NCBI GenBank assembly: GCA_013141065.1
Contig: JABFRR010000011.1
Location: 82,348-146,347, forward strand
DNA: 64,000 bases
Direction of reading: 5' to 3'
DNA from: Bacteriovoracaceae bacterium
GTDB taxonomy: Bacteria; Bdellovibrionota; Bacteriovoracia; Bacteriovoracales; Bacteriovoracaceae
Each line of letters begins with the position of its first letter. Within the stretch, counting starts at the first letter, position 1. Under the pieces are notes generated by a model. It did no database searches. It saw only the letters and a list, made by a program, of their open reading frames with translations, and was not told the origin of the DNA. Position numbers and translations under genes: made by a program. This document shows, in pieces, positions 1 through 9,385 of the stretch.

Positions 1-11
1 AGTTCTAAGTA

Positions 12-3000
12 TTAATTTCCTGCCGTTACATGTTCATGTTCTTTTCTAATCCAATTAATAATAGCTTCTCTGTATTTAGCTTTTAAAGCTTCAAGCTTAT
101 CATTCATTTGATCTGGAGTTGAAGTTGTGTCATAGGCCTTAACTCCACCAGTAAGCTTACCATCTGTCTTTTTAAGTATTGTTTCTATTCTTCTTCCGTT
201 CATATTTGCCTGAGTGTCTGTAGCACTAGGAATATGAGTTACATACATGTTAGTTCTATTTTGAATAAATACTCCTGTATCTAAATTATCACCCTCAGTA
301 AGTATTCTATTTCTTAACATATCGTGAACAAAACTTTCATAATACGGCTTTGCAGATAAATCTGGAATCGTCACATAGTTAACTCTTTTTAATTGTCCCA
401 TGTGTGCTCTAGCTAATGTTTTCTTAGCTTCAGAGTTCGAATCCCACGCGTCCAAGAGACCCAAGTCTGCTTTAGTATATGTTTTAAAGTAAAAGCCTTG
501 AATCCACTTAGAGAAATAAGCTGGCCCTGTTCCAACTTGGTTACTAAACATACCATCAAGAATTTTAGCACCATCGTTAGAGTTGTATGGCATTACTGTT
601 AATCCACTAGCTGCATACTGTAAGTCCTCAATGAAGTGAAGTTTCGGGTGAACACCTGATCCATCTAATCCTCTAACTAATAAAGACTCTCTGTAGTTCG
701 AGAAATCTACTCGGCTAAGGGCCTGAGCACAAAGAATTTCTGGATAATCAAATGTAGTCATCTTAAAGTATGGGTGAGTGTCATTATGACAAGTCATACA
801 CTGATACATTTGTGGATTGTTTGCCTGCTGTCTTCCGTTGCCTGGGAATCGATTTAAGTAATCATTAATACCATCTGCGTCTTTATTCATTAAACGCACG
901 TTTCTTAAAATTGGTTTTACTGTATTTAGGAATAAGTCAAGCTCTCGACATTTTCTTCCTTCTACTAACACAGGTGCAGTACCTCGTGGGTCAAGTTCAG
1001 AAATCATTTTCGTTGTTTTTTCTAATTTATCAAAAGCAAATTGAAAGTAGTCAGTTGCAGGGCTACTTGTCACAAGAGCAGTTAGACCTGCATAAGTGAA
1101 GATTTGGTCATCTCCTGCTGTTACGTTAACGTTTGTCCAAGTTGTATCTGTGAATGATGTAGCTCCATTAATGAATACTTTTATTCCCTTGACTGCAATA
1201 TTGGCAGTTGGTGAAATTATTCTTGGATTTCTGAAAATATAATTTTGTCCACCCAGTGCAGTTTTTACTTCAGCTTTAAAGAATGCACTTCCTGGCTCTA
1301 ATCCTACGAGAGTTGAGATATCGTAATTTAAAACTTTTTTCTTATAGTCAGCAATGTTGTTTTCATCACGAGCTAGAATGTCTGGTTGAAAATCAAGCAG
1401 GTCATCAAAGTTAGCAACATAATCAAGTGCGATTAAGTCAATTTTTGTTAAAGCTGCTGCTTCAAAAATTTGTATCGTGTACGTTTTACCTGCAACCAGT
1501 GGCCAGTATCTACGATTATCAGCAAGAGTTAATGGCACACCTGCTTCGTTCTTTTTTAATGATCCTAAACTATCAAGTTTAGTTAAGTCATCATTTCGCC
1601 CTGGAGTATACCAAGTCCAATCACTAAATTCGTTAGGAAATGTATAAGCTATACAACTCGCACCAGTATTAGCTGGAGCTTTAATACCTGTTACTGTGTT
1701 CACCGGGCCCACTGCTGGATCAACAATTCTTAAATTCATTGTTGAGTTCACAGGGCCTTTCGCTTTAGTCCAAAGATTATAAAGTCCTGATTTTCTCACT
1801 TTAACTTTGTATTCCAACATACCAGGAGTGCGTTCTGCTTCTGATAATTCTTTAAATGGTAGTGCAGTCGACATTGACATGCTTATTTCATTTGCAGCTG
1901 CCCAGTCTTGTACACCTTTAATAAGATCATTTTGAATTTTTAAGCATTGAGCGGCGTCACCACAATTGTGAACCATCATGCTTTCTGCCGGGAATAAAGC
2001 TTTTCTAAATGAATTTGCAGGTGCTGCAAAATTTGCAAGACCAACTCGTTCTATTTCATTAAAAGCAATAATTGAGTTTCCATTTGCGTAGGCAACTCGT
2101 CCAGCTACGTTACCACTGTGACAGCTCACGCATGAAGAAGCGGTTAACACTGGGTGAAGTGTATTTTGAAAATTGGCAATTTTGTCACCCTTCGCAAGGA
2201 CTCTTGAAGAACTTGAAAGAAGTGCTTTTAAGTCTAGATTAACTTGTGGAACTGCGATTGGGTATGAGACACGTGCTTTTTCAGAAAATGTTCCGTTTGA
2301 GTGACTATAAAACACTTGATCAAAACTAGTTCCAAAAGTGTTAGCGTCAGCTGCAGTATATGTGTGAGCATAAATGTCTAATCTGGTAAATGCTGTCCCT
2401 GCCTCTAACTCTGCAAGGGAGCCTGGAATAAAGTCAGTTCCAGCGCTATTCACTTTTAAAATATCAAGAGCATTGTCATAAGTTAGAGCTGTACCAACAG
2501 CAGAGCCTGCTGTTATCTCTACTGCTTGAGTCGTAGGAGTACAAACGTTACCTGGACACGCCATGATATTGAGTTTCATGTTAGGTGAAAGAGAATAAAA
2601 ACGATTTGCGTCCATAGATACAATATTTTTATATCTAGAGTTTGAAGCAATAATTGCATCAAGTCTTTGTTTCACATATGGGTACATGACATCACGTCTG
2701 AAATGATTTGGAGAGACAGCATCATTTCGCGTAAAGAAGTTTAAAATTTCTTTAGTAGAGAAATCATTAACTGGAAGTTTAAATAAATTTTTAAGTTGAA
2801 CATCCCCACCATTCGGTTTTGGAATGAGAGCAGTTGGATCATTGATGTAAGCATTGCCAGAGAATACTTTACTTCGTTCTGCAAAGTATGGAAGAGTTGT
2901 AAAACTCACGCCACCAACAATATTTCCTCCCATCGGAAAGTTTGTAACATCAATTGCTGTCTTAATTGTTCTCCCTGAACTTGAAAGTTCGAGATCTCCA

Positions 3001-4004
3001 ACATCAAAATTTCCATCTGTAATTGCAAAATTGGCCATCGGAACAATTCTTGGAACACCATCTGCTGTTCCAGTCTCACTCGACCAGCCAGTAAGCATTT
3101 TAGCATATTCCATTCTTCTATCTGGTCTAACGACAACACTTCTCACAGCAACAGAAAAAGGACGTTGTCCGTCTTTAATAATTAATCCTGAAGGAGTTGT
3201 TGCTCCTGAAGGTATATGAGTTCCATCTTCTAAAATTCTATAAGGCCCAGTTGAGCTGTTTGCTAGCATTCCTTGAGTAGTAACTTCGCAAGCATTACCT
3301 TTCATTATTTGTGGTGTTCGTGAAGCAGTTGTGAGTGGATTTCCAATTGGCATTGGAGTATTAGCGTAGCGGTAACCTGATGCTTTACCGTCTGGTTCAG
3401 CAACAAATCGACCGACCATGGCTTCTGGAAAATCATCTTGTTCTGCTTCAACTAGGAACGTTCCACTTTCTGCTTCTGCAGCAGAAGTTACTAAGTCTTT
3501 AAAGAAAATTGGAGCTGTCTTTAATCCTGTTGATGAAATGTTAACAGCATCTCGCCATTTTTTAATTTCTGCTAAGATTGTTGCTGCTTCAGCATCACAA
3601 TCAGAGTCTCCAGCACCTGATAGACAATTGTGAAGGTCATTTTTTACTCTGAGGTATACACGAGAGGCTTCAGGTGTTTCTAGGTTTACTTTTTTTGCAT
3701 CAAGCAAAATTGATTTCCAAGCTGCATTGACATCACTAACAATATAGTAGGGTTGATATTTTTTTGAATCACCATGACAACTAACACACGACATCGAATT
3801 CAAGACTGGATACAGCGTCTGCTTGAAGGCATTCACTGATTTAATAGACTCATCTCCAGTGACCACAACTGGTGCCCCCGAGACTCCCGAGGAAGGCCCA
3901 GCTTTAAATTTTAAACTCGACTTCGATTCTTGTGCCGTTTGCACACAAGCAGTTATACTAAATATTTGTATTAGAAGCAGTGTTGAAAAATTTAATATTT
4001 TCAA
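12..4004 (-). CDS. large CxxCH (haem c) lipoprotein with duplicated cytochrome module
   Basis: A 1330-residue exported lipoprotein of no family I can name. The start is TTG with GGGGA seven bases upstream; no nearby ATG competes. Residues 1-20 form a lipoprotein signal ending ITAC, so Cys20 should carry the lipid. Three haem c motifs are visible: CVSCH near residue 73, CVSCH near 622 and CMTCH near 1071. The first two lie in similar segments of about 110 residues (F-x-x-T-L-x-P-V-L before the motif, a later HNC, then a Trp-Ala-x-x-I-S stretch), so the gene contains an internal duplication. Segments after each module (FLVEAEQ; SGLYNLWTKAKG) resemble the beta-sandwich, CBM-like domains common in secreted proteins. 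It is the last gene of a four-gene operon. A surface or periplasmic electron-transfer role is inference. Confidence 0.8.
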   Translation of the reverse strand: MKILNFSTLLLIQIFSITACVQTAQESKSSLKFKAGPSSGVSGAPVVVTGDESIKSVNAFKQTLYPVLNSMSCVSCHGDSKKYQPYYIVSDVNAAWKSILLDAKKVNLETPEASRVYLRVKNDLHNCLSGAGDSDCDAEAATILAEIKKWRDAVNISSTGLKTAPIFFKDLVTSAAEAESGTFLVEAEQDDFPEAMVGRFVAEPDGKASGYRYANTPMPIGNPLTTASRTPQIMKGNACEVTTQGMLANSSTGPYRILEDGTHIPSGATTPSGLIIKDGQRPFSVAVRSVVVRPDRRMEYAKMLTGWSSETGTADGVPRIVPMANFAITDGNFDVGDLELSSSGRTIKTAIDVTNFPMGGNIVGGVSFTTLPYFAERSKVFSGNAYINDPTALIPKPNGGDVQLKNLFKLPVNDFSTKEILNFFTRNDAVSPNHFRRDVMYPYVKQRLDAIIASNSRYKNIVSMDANRFYSLSPNMKLNIMACPGNVCTPTTQAVEITAGSAVGTALTYDNALDILKVNSAGTDFIPGSLAELEAGTAFTRLDIYAHTYTAADANTFGTSFDQVFYSHSNGTFSEKARVSYPIAVPQVNLDLKALLSSSSRVLAKGDKIANFQNTLHPVLTASSCVSCHSGNVAGRVAYANGNSIIAFNEIERVGLANFAAPANSFRKALFPAESMMVHNCGDAAQCLKIQNDLIKGVQDWAAANEISMSMSTALPFKELSEAERTPGMLEYKVKVRKSGLYNLWTKAKGPVNSTMNLRIVDPAVGPVNTVTGIKAPANTGASCIAYTFPNEFSDWTWYTPGRNDDLTKLDSLGSLKKNEAGVPLTLADNRRYWPLVAGKTYTIQIFEAAALTKIDLIALDYVANFDDLLDFQPDILARDENNIADYKKKVLNYDISTLVGLEPGSAFFKAEVKTALGGQNYIFRNPRIISPTANIAVKGIKVFINGATSFTDTTWTNVNVTAGDDQIFTYAGLTALVTSSPATDYFQFAFDKLEKTTKMISELDPRGTAPVLVEGRKCRELDLFLNTVKPILRNVRLMNKDADGINDYLNRFPGNGRQQANNPQMYQCMTCHNDTHPYFKMTTFDYPEILCAQALSRVDFSNYRESLLVRGLDGSGVHPKLHFIEDLQYAASGLTVMPYNSNDGAKILDGMFSNQVGTGPAYFSKWIQGFYFKTYTKADLGLLDAWDSNSEAKKTLARAHMGQLKRVNYVTIPDLSAKPYYESFVHDMLRNRILTEGDNLDTGVFIQNRTNMYVTHIPSATDTQANMNGRRIETILKKTDGKLTGGVKAYDTTSTPDQMNDKLEALKAKYREAIINWIRKEHEHVTAGN

Positions 4005-4022
4005 ATATTTTCCCCGATATTA

Positions 4023-5600
4023 TTAAGCCACTAGAGATTTAAAACGTATCAATTTTTCAAAGTCATTTGGCAGAGTCTCTGCTGGAAAAGTTGCCATGAA
4101 TTTTTTCTTAACATCATCAACCAATACAGCAGGATCTTTTTCTGTTGACATACATGCTAAGTAATTCAAGATAACTGCTTTCCACATCTGATCAACACTG
4201 TTAGCGACACTCGAAGAAGTGAGGTTAATACCTCCACCTTGTCTAAAGTGACCTACTTGTCTTGTTTTATTTGGAAGAATTAATGGGCCATTAACAGAAC
4301 GATTATGATCATGTTTATAAACGATACAAACTTGAGTACTTGTTGTCCCGTTGTCACCAACCCAGTTGACTCGTCCAGCGCCTGCAGGAGTATCGTCAGT
4401 TGTTCCAGCGTTATCTCCGCCAACACCACCATCAGTGTAAAGGTGAATGAATAGGTTTTGACCTTTGGCCGCTGCTAATTTAATACATTTTCCAACATAA
4501 CGACCAATCTCTTGATCTTTCATGTTACCGGTTGAAGAATTCCCTGTGTGGTAGTCACAACCACCTACAACAATACTACCAACACCTGCAATATGCTCAG
4601 TAACGAGGTTAGCAATTGAAGCGACTTTTTCATCAATAACTGCTCCGGCCATAGTTGCACCAAAAGAGTCTCTGATTTTTGCAATCAATTCTGGGTTATT
4701 TATAGGATTAAGAGCAACTGGAGAGAATTGTTTAAATACATCTTTAGAAGTATTTTGTGATTTAGAAATGGCAGCAGCATCTAATTGCTTATTTACCATT
4801 AAATCCATTTTCGATTTACTTAGTCCCGTAATACTTCTTAAAAAAGATTGAATACGAGCTGTCCCTTTTCCATCAGCATTTGAAGCATCTAAAAAATTTG
4901 GATTAAGTGTGTTTGATCCAAGACTTAGTAGGCCCGAACCTTCAGCAAAATTAGTTACTCTTGAAGAAGCAAGATCTGATCTCACTTGAGTTGCAATAAC
5001 TGGGCTGCGTGAACCTGACACTGTTCCTGTATCTCCAATAAGTTGAACAAGTTTTCCTTTTGCTCCTGATTTCTGAGCTTGGAAAGCAACGTTAATTGGA
5101 TTTTCTGCAGAGTCATCAGAAGTTCTTCCACATATTATAATTCCATCAACAGACTCTTTAAGTTCTGCTGATAAGACAGAATTCATTCCTGAAAGAATCC
5201 CACTTGTAGAATGGAAAACTAATCCGTAATCACGGTTAAGCATCCCACCATTTTTGGGGTGCATCGAAGGTGGTAAACCTAATAAAATATAGTCGTTAAG
5301 ATTTGAAGCTGTTCCGAAGTTTTCTTGTTCTTCATCTGCACCAAACCCTACCAAGACGTTACCGCCAGCGAAGTTCATCCCGCCAGCGCCTTCGAATGCC
5401 AAAAACCCTATTCCTAGTGTTTCTGAAACTGCTTGAGCAGAGACGTTTGATGGATTTAGAAGCAAGCTTGGCACTAGGGCAAAGGTACTTAAACCCATTA
5501 TCCCGGATGCTAAGAAATCTCTTCTCGTTGTTAAGTTTGCAGTCCCATGTGGTACTGTTAACCCAAGGTCTGTTAAATCTTTTAAACGCTTTTCACTCAT
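4023..5600 (-). CDS. Tat-exported DUF1501-like protein
   Basis: This 525-residue protein has a twin-arginine signal near residues 25-58 (TTRRDFLASG, a hydrophobic stretch, then a VSAQA cleavage site), so it is exported folded. The mature part is rich in Gly, Ser and Asn and has short motifs such as HLYTDGGVGGDN and YKHDHNRS, in the style of the Tat-borne DUF1501/DUF1552 proteins of Planctomycetes and Myxobacteria. Those are typically encoded beside CxxCH cytochrome-domain proteins, as here. The biochemical function of that family is not established. It lies 18 bases upstream of the large cytochrome-type lipoprotein gene. The family name is a judgement from the signal, length and neighbours, not from a profile search. 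Confidence 0.65.
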   Translation of the reverse strand: MSEKRLKDLTDLGLTVPHGTANLTTRRDFLASGIMGLSTFALVPSLLLNPSNVSAQAVSETLGIGFLAFEGAGGMNFAGGNVLVGFGADEEQENFGTASNLNDYILLGLPPSMHPKNGGMLNRDYGLVFHSTSGILSGMNSVLSAELKESVDGIIICGRTSDDSAENPINVAFQAQKSGAKGKLVQLIGDTGTVSGSRSPVIATQVRSDLASSRVTNFAEGSGLLSLGSNTLNPNFLDASNADGKGTARIQSFLRSITGLSKSKMDLMVNKQLDAAAISKSQNTSKDVFKQFSPVALNPINNPELIAKIRDSFGATMAGAVIDEKVASIANLVTEHIAGVGSIVVGGCDYHTGNSSTGNMKDQEIGRYVGKCIKLAAAKGQNLFIHLYTDGGVGGDNAGTTDDTPAGAGRVNWVGDNGTTSTQVCIVYKHDHNRSVNGPLILPNKTRQVGHFRQGGGINLTSSSVANSVDQMWKAVILNYLACMSTEKDPAVLVDDVKKKFMATFPAETLPNDFEKLIRFKSLVA

Positions 5601-5649
5601 AAGTTATCCCCAATACATTTTTAAGAACCATTTATAATAAACGAACGTT

Positions 5650-6336
5650 CTATAAAGTCGTAAATTCAGCTGAAGATAAAACTGCAGTACAGGCAAGCTT
5701 GCTTAGGTTTTGCTTTAAAGCAACACCTGTTGCAACTGGAACCAACATTCCGATGTCTGCTCCGTTTTCATCTTTTCCGGCATCGTTGTTCATAATCTTT
5801 ACAAGGTCTGCATTATATTTGTCGTATAAAACAGAATTTGCGTCTGACCTTGCACCAACAAATCTTTCTAATAATTTTGTCGTCATCGCTTGAGCGCTTA
5901 TAGTTGCATAATCAACTGCTTTAAAAGCGGCATCATTTGTTATGAAAGCATCACAATAAACCGCAGATAGTCTGACCATTGCGATTTGATTAAAAGGTGT
6001 GAAGTTTGTAGCCCCATGCTCACCTGGTAGAGAGTTTTTAATCAATCCATACTCTGTAGAAATCGCCGGAGTTGTTGGATCAATACCTGTAACTTTTGAA
6101 AGAGACATATTATATTGGTTGAAAGTTTTTAACGCAATATTCTTGTCTAATTCAGCTTCACCTACAACGACTCCTCCACCACCAGAGCTTCCGCCGCCTC
6201 CAGTACTTCCGCCGCCACCACTAGCTGGTTTTCCTCCAGCATTGTTGAATTCAAGTTTTGTTGTTTCTGGTTGTTTTTCCACACACGAAGCTAGGACAAA
6301 CAATGCTAATAAATTAATTTTTAATTTAAAGGTCAT
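5650..6336 (-). CDS. lipoprotein with Gly-rich linker
   Basis: A 228-residue lipoprotein: the signal ends LASC near residue 18, so the Cys is the likely lipid site. It is followed by a flexible linker of about 25 residues made of repeated Gly-Gly-Gly-Gly-Ser-type units, then a globular domain of about 170 residues with no motif I recognise. The linker would hold the domain away from the membrane. It sits between a CxxCH protein gene (3 bases upstream) and the Tat protein gene, so it is very likely co-transcribed and may be an accessory subunit. No CxxCH motif is present. Function unknown. Confidence 0.7.
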   Translation of the reverse strand: MTFKLKINLLALFVLASCVEKQPETTKLEFNNAGGKPASGGGGSTGGGGSSGGGGVVVGEAELDKNIALKTFNQYNMSLSKVTGIDPTTPAISTEYGLIKNSLPGEHGATNFTPFNQIAMVRLSAVYCDAFITNDAAFKAVDYATISAQAMTTKLLERFVGARSDANSVLYDKYNADLVKIMNNDAGKDENGADIGMLVPVATGVALKQNLSKLACTAVLSSAEFTTL

Positions 6337-6339
6337 ATT

Positions 6340-7767
6340 TTATTTCCCCATACAAGCTACAGAAGTGTTCATAAATAGTTTCTTCATATTGAAATTGTCT
6401 TCTTCATAATTTAGAGCTAGTAACTTTACTAAGTTCTTATCAGAATCAGAGTGTGCTTCTCTATGACAAACTGTCTTGAATACTGTTTTCGCCATACACT
6501 TATGGAACTCTTTTGTCTCAGAATACATAGTAGCTAGTGAAGTTAATCCATTCCCTTCAGATTGTGGTCCCCAACCAAAAGTTGCATTTTGTCCTTGATT
6601 TGAAAGATTCAACCAAGAATCATCCTGAGTAATAAATCCTTTAGGGAAAAGTGCATTGTGGTTCATTTTCGCTACAACAACACCTTGGTTGTATTGAATC
6701 GCACCATTTGGAAATGAATAGTAAGCAAGGGCACCAACATGTGGATCCATAACTGCGTGGCAACCAACACAAAGTGCTTTAAATGTTGCTGATGTTCCAC
6801 CAGGACTTCTATCAACATCTCTACGAACTCTGAAGTCTGGAGTGTTGGTATCGTTAACTTCCATCATTTCTTTGCAAAAAATATGTTTCATTGTACTTTG
6901 GAAAGCTCGTCTATTTGTACCAGCAGTATAGTTAGCTTGACCCCAAGCACGTGTAGTCATAATACCTGAAATTGCTTTTTCATCTTGGTGAAGTCGTACT
7001 GCCTGACTTTTTTCTGTAAGTATACGAGGGCTTGAAAGATTTAAGTTTAAGTTTTCCATTTCTTCGTACATCGCATTTGTACTTTTAATTAAGCCAGTCG
7101 ATAGTTTTGAATCTGATGCTGGAATATAGTAATGGTTTGAACTTACACCTGCTGTGAACTCAGCAGAAGTTAGACCAGTAAACCGGCATAACTTTGAAGT
7201 GCTGTTTGGGTTTTGTGGATCGATAAATAAAATACGTCCACGCTTAACAGCTGGCTCTTTACAAAAAGTACAAACAGGAATGCTTTCACAACTTGTAGTA
7301 TTTGATGAATAAAGTAATGGTAAGCTATTAACTAAGCTAGTTGTCACTTTGTTACCGGCCATACTTATTCCACTCGCAACATAGACAGTATCACTATATA
7401 GGATTTTGTTAAATTGCTTTTCATCTCTAACCCAACCAATTACAGTCGCAGTTAAATCTGTTAGTGGATACATCTTTGTATAGTCAACATTGGTCCAAGG
7501 TGTAGCAAAGTTTTTAACTGTTACGTTATAAAAACTTCCCTTAGAGTCCATTCCGTTTTGTGAATCAACAATGTCTCTAGCAGCTTGAAGTGCATTTCCA
7601 CTTGCAATTTTTGCAGCAACAATGTTGACTTCAGCAGCGGTTGGATTGACCCCTGTTAAAGATGAGTAGAGTTTTCTCGCCTGGTCTTCACTCCCAGCAT
7701 GTGCGCTTGAAAACGTACTACCTATTGCGGTGATGTAGAACAAAAATAAATGCTTTCTATTATACAT
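6340..7767 (-). CDS. secreted CxxCH protein, DUF1588/DUF1592-like
   Basis: First gene of the four-gene operon, 475 residues, with a Sec signal (cleavage about AHA at residue 24) and ATG preceded by GAGGG. A haem c motif, CVGCHAVMDP, lies in the second half. The Cys-x-x-Cys-His followed by Met-Asp-Pro is typical of the DUF1588 region of planctomycetal and myxobacterial cytochrome-domain proteins (usual form CxxCHxxMDPxGFALE). A second Cys group (CESIPVCTFC) has no His and is not a haem site. The pairing with the DUF1501-like Tat protein repeats the known genomic association of these families. The substrate or electron partner is unknown. Confidence 0.7.
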   Translation of the reverse strand: MYNRKHLFLFYITAIGSTFSSAHAGSEDQARKLYSSLTGVNPTAAEVNIVAAKIASGNALQAARDIVDSQNGMDSKGSFYNVTVKNFATPWTNVDYTKMYPLTDLTATVIGWVRDEKQFNKILYSDTVYVASGISMAGNKVTTSLVNSLPLLYSSNTTSCESIPVCTFCKEPAVKRGRILFIDPQNPNSTSKLCRFTGLTSAEFTAGVSSNHYYIPASDSKLSTGLIKSTNAMYEEMENLNLNLSSPRILTEKSQAVRLHQDEKAISGIMTTRAWGQANYTAGTNRRAFQSTMKHIFCKEMMEVNDTNTPDFRVRRDVDRSPGGTSATFKALCVGCHAVMDPHVGALAYYSFPNGAIQYNQGVVVAKMNHNALFPKGFITQDDSWLNLSNQGQNATFGWGPQSEGNGLTSLATMYSETKEFHKCMAKTVFKTVCHREAHSDSDKNLVKLLALNYEEDNFNMKKLFMNTSVACMGK

Positions 7768-8066
7768 AAATTAAAACCCTCAACTAAGAGCTGCATGTTT
7801 ATTTCGAAACACTTAGTAATTACACTTTATCGGCTTATTGCGGTCGGAAATTAAAAACATTGTGGCTTTAAAACAAAAATAAATGATCTAGATCACTTAG
7901 ATGCTTTTATTTCTAAAAACGGCCTTAAAAAATCAAAAAAAAGTTGCAACAAAAAATGGGCATCGATCACCTAATTCTATTTATTAGCTTTAAAACCTCA
8001 ATGAAATCATAAGATAGCGCTTTAGGTATTTAGCAGTGATAATTGGTTTTTAGACTATATTAAGGA
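7768..8066. other. 299-base intergenic region upstream of the cytochrome operon
   Basis: No convincing ORF. The stretch is the upstream region of the minus-strand cytochrome/Tat operon and the downstream region of the minus-strand gene ending at 8067. It holds one 12-bp palindrome (7884-7895, listed separately) and A/T-rich tracts. I see no strong rho-independent terminator and no clear -35/-10 pair. Confidence 0.5.
7884..7895. promoter_or_regulatory. FNR/CRP-like palindrome upstream of cytochrome operon
   Basis: TGATCTAGATCA is a perfect 12-bp palindrome centred about 122 bases before the start of the CxxCH operon. Members of the FNR branch of the CRP/FNR family bind TTGAT-N4-ATCAA; this site keeps TGAT-N4-ATCA. 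Oxygen or redox control of haem proteins is common, so an FNR-type regulator is plausible, but this is inference from one site. Confidence 0.35.
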
Positions 8067-8804
8067 TCAAAAGTTATTAATCTTATTTTCCATAAATTCA
8101 AGAATATCAGGATGAGGATCAGAAGCTTTTATTTTATAAATAGCAGAGTCATCGCCATTCATTATACTTTCTCTATTTTGCTCCAGATAAAAATCTACTG
8201 CCTCTTTATATATATAAAAATCTTTTTCTGGCCCTACTTTATCTTTCATCGCAAAACTATTATTTAAAACTTTATTCTCAATGATATCTTCCGCTCGACG
8301 GTAGAGAATTTGATTTCTCTCCTTCAAGTGGTTGGTAATTTTAAAAAGGCTGACTAAGCATTTATTGCAACCTAAAAAATCATCATTCATTATAATTGCT
8401 TCCCAGGCTTTTTTACCTTCAGGGTCATTTTTAACGATTGTTACAATTTCTTTGACTTGATCGCGCTTTAATAAAGCTTCTGTACTCTTGGGAGCTTCCG
8501 TGCCCTTAACTAAATCCATAAAGCTATACATTTTACTCTTAACTCGAGATGAAATTCCTGAGCCAAACTTGTTGCCTTTTTCCCAGTTATGCTTGGGCAG
8601 AGTTGAATCACTCTTGTTTGATTTACTTTCATTTTTTTTAATTTGCTCAGTGACTAAGACTAGAGATTTTTGAAAGTCTTCTTTTTTTAACTCTGCTTTT
8701 AATTCACGTTCAATTTTTGCAATACTTTTTTTATTATCGCTATTCGAGCGATATAAAAAAGCAACAAAGATTCCTATAAGTGTTAAAAAAGCAAATGTGC
8801 GCAA
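8067..8804 (-). CDS. membrane-anchored protein of unknown function
   Basis: A 245-residue protein with one N-terminal membrane segment (about residues 3-18) and a long, charged, mostly helical remainder, so probably an inner-membrane-anchored periplasmic or cytoplasmic protein. It starts at TTG (AAGGA six bases upstream, overlapping the end of the preceding gene). One CNKC pair lies near residue 147; no His follows, so it is not haem c. It is 3 bases downstream of the HAMP protein gene and surely shares its transcript. I recognise no family. Confidence 0.65.
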   Translation of the reverse strand: MRTFAFLTLIGIFVAFLYRSNSDNKKSIAKIERELKAELKKEDFQKSLVLVTEQIKKNESKSNKSDSTLPKHNWEKGNKFGSGISSRVKSKMYSFMDLVKGTEAPKSTEALLKRDQVKEIVTIVKNDPEGKKAWEAIIMNDDFLGCNKCLVSLFKITNHLKERNQILYRRAEDIIENKVLNNSFAMKDKVGPEKDFYIYKEAVDFYLEQNRESIMNGDDSAIYKIKASDPHPDILEFMENKINNF

Positions 8805-8807
8805 AAA

Positions 8808-9260
8808 TTATCCTTCTTTTTCATTTTTAATTTTATCTAGTGCTGAATTAATAATGGCCGGAAGATCACTATAGTAATCTCCTGCTCTGAAGCTCAAAAC
8901 ATGATTTTTCTCTTTTGTTTCAACAATATTTATAAAAAAATGTTTTAAGCGATATACCGGTCCGACAATTTTATGTGAAAGGTAAATAGAAGCAGCGATA
9001 GTTAAGAAAATTGAAAGAGTAAAAGTCCATGCTATGTTTATCGATACGAGATTTATGGTACTTTCAAGAAAACTAAAATAAGGATGTGAATCGGCTAAAC
9101 CTGCCTCTGTGCCAATTCTTTGCAAGTCCTTAAATGAATCGATGATTTTAAAATAGATGATTCCAGTACTAAGAGAAATAATAACGACATTCACTAAAAT
9201 TAAAGCAAACTGCAATGGTGGATAAATAAAATATCCACCGAACTTTCTACGATTTTTCAT
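8808..9260 (-). CDS. two-TM HAMP-like membrane protein
   Basis: About 150 residues. I chose the ATG at 9260 (GGGA just upstream) over the TTG five codons earlier. Two membrane segments (about residues 17-40 and 72-95) flank a short periplasmic loop. The second runs into a HAMP-like motif with the characteristic Pro (HKIVGPVYRLKHF) and an amphipathic helix. There is no kinase, methyl-accepting or cyclase domain after it, so it is a stand-alone HAMP protein, a type seen in Bdellovibrio-like genomes. It presumably passes a membrane signal to a partner, perhaps the product of the next gene. Confidence 0.7.
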   Translation of the reverse strand: MKNRRKFGGYFIYPPLQFALILVNVVIISLSTGIIYFKIIDSFKDLQRIGTEAGLADSHPYFSFLESTINLVSINIAWTFTLSIFLTIAASIYLSHKIVGPVYRLKHFFINIVETKEKNHVLSFRAGDYYSDLPAIINSALDKIKNEKEG

Positions 9261-9364
9261 AAATTTCCCACTCAACTAAATTAGATTAATTTTAATTATT
9301 CTAATACATGCCTACACTAAGTGCCACACCTAGTTTAAGCCGAGTTGAATGCTCGGTTTTCTTG

Positions 9365-9385
9365 AAAAAACTCTCAAAGAGTTTT
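9365..9385 (-). terminator. rho-independent terminator of the alcohol dehydrogenase gene
   Basis: On the minus strand an AAAACTCT/AGAGTTTT hairpin with a 3-base loop is followed by more T. The stop codon of the dehydrogenase lies inside the hairpin. A second hairpin at 9340-9356 (CCGAG/CTCGG, followed by TTTT on the plus strand) may reinforce it. Confidence 0.6.

Noticed and set aside
2854..3219. Plus-strand ORF of 121 residues inside the large lipoprotein gene.
   Set aside because: Antisense shadow of a long coding frame with no ribosome site or recognisable product.
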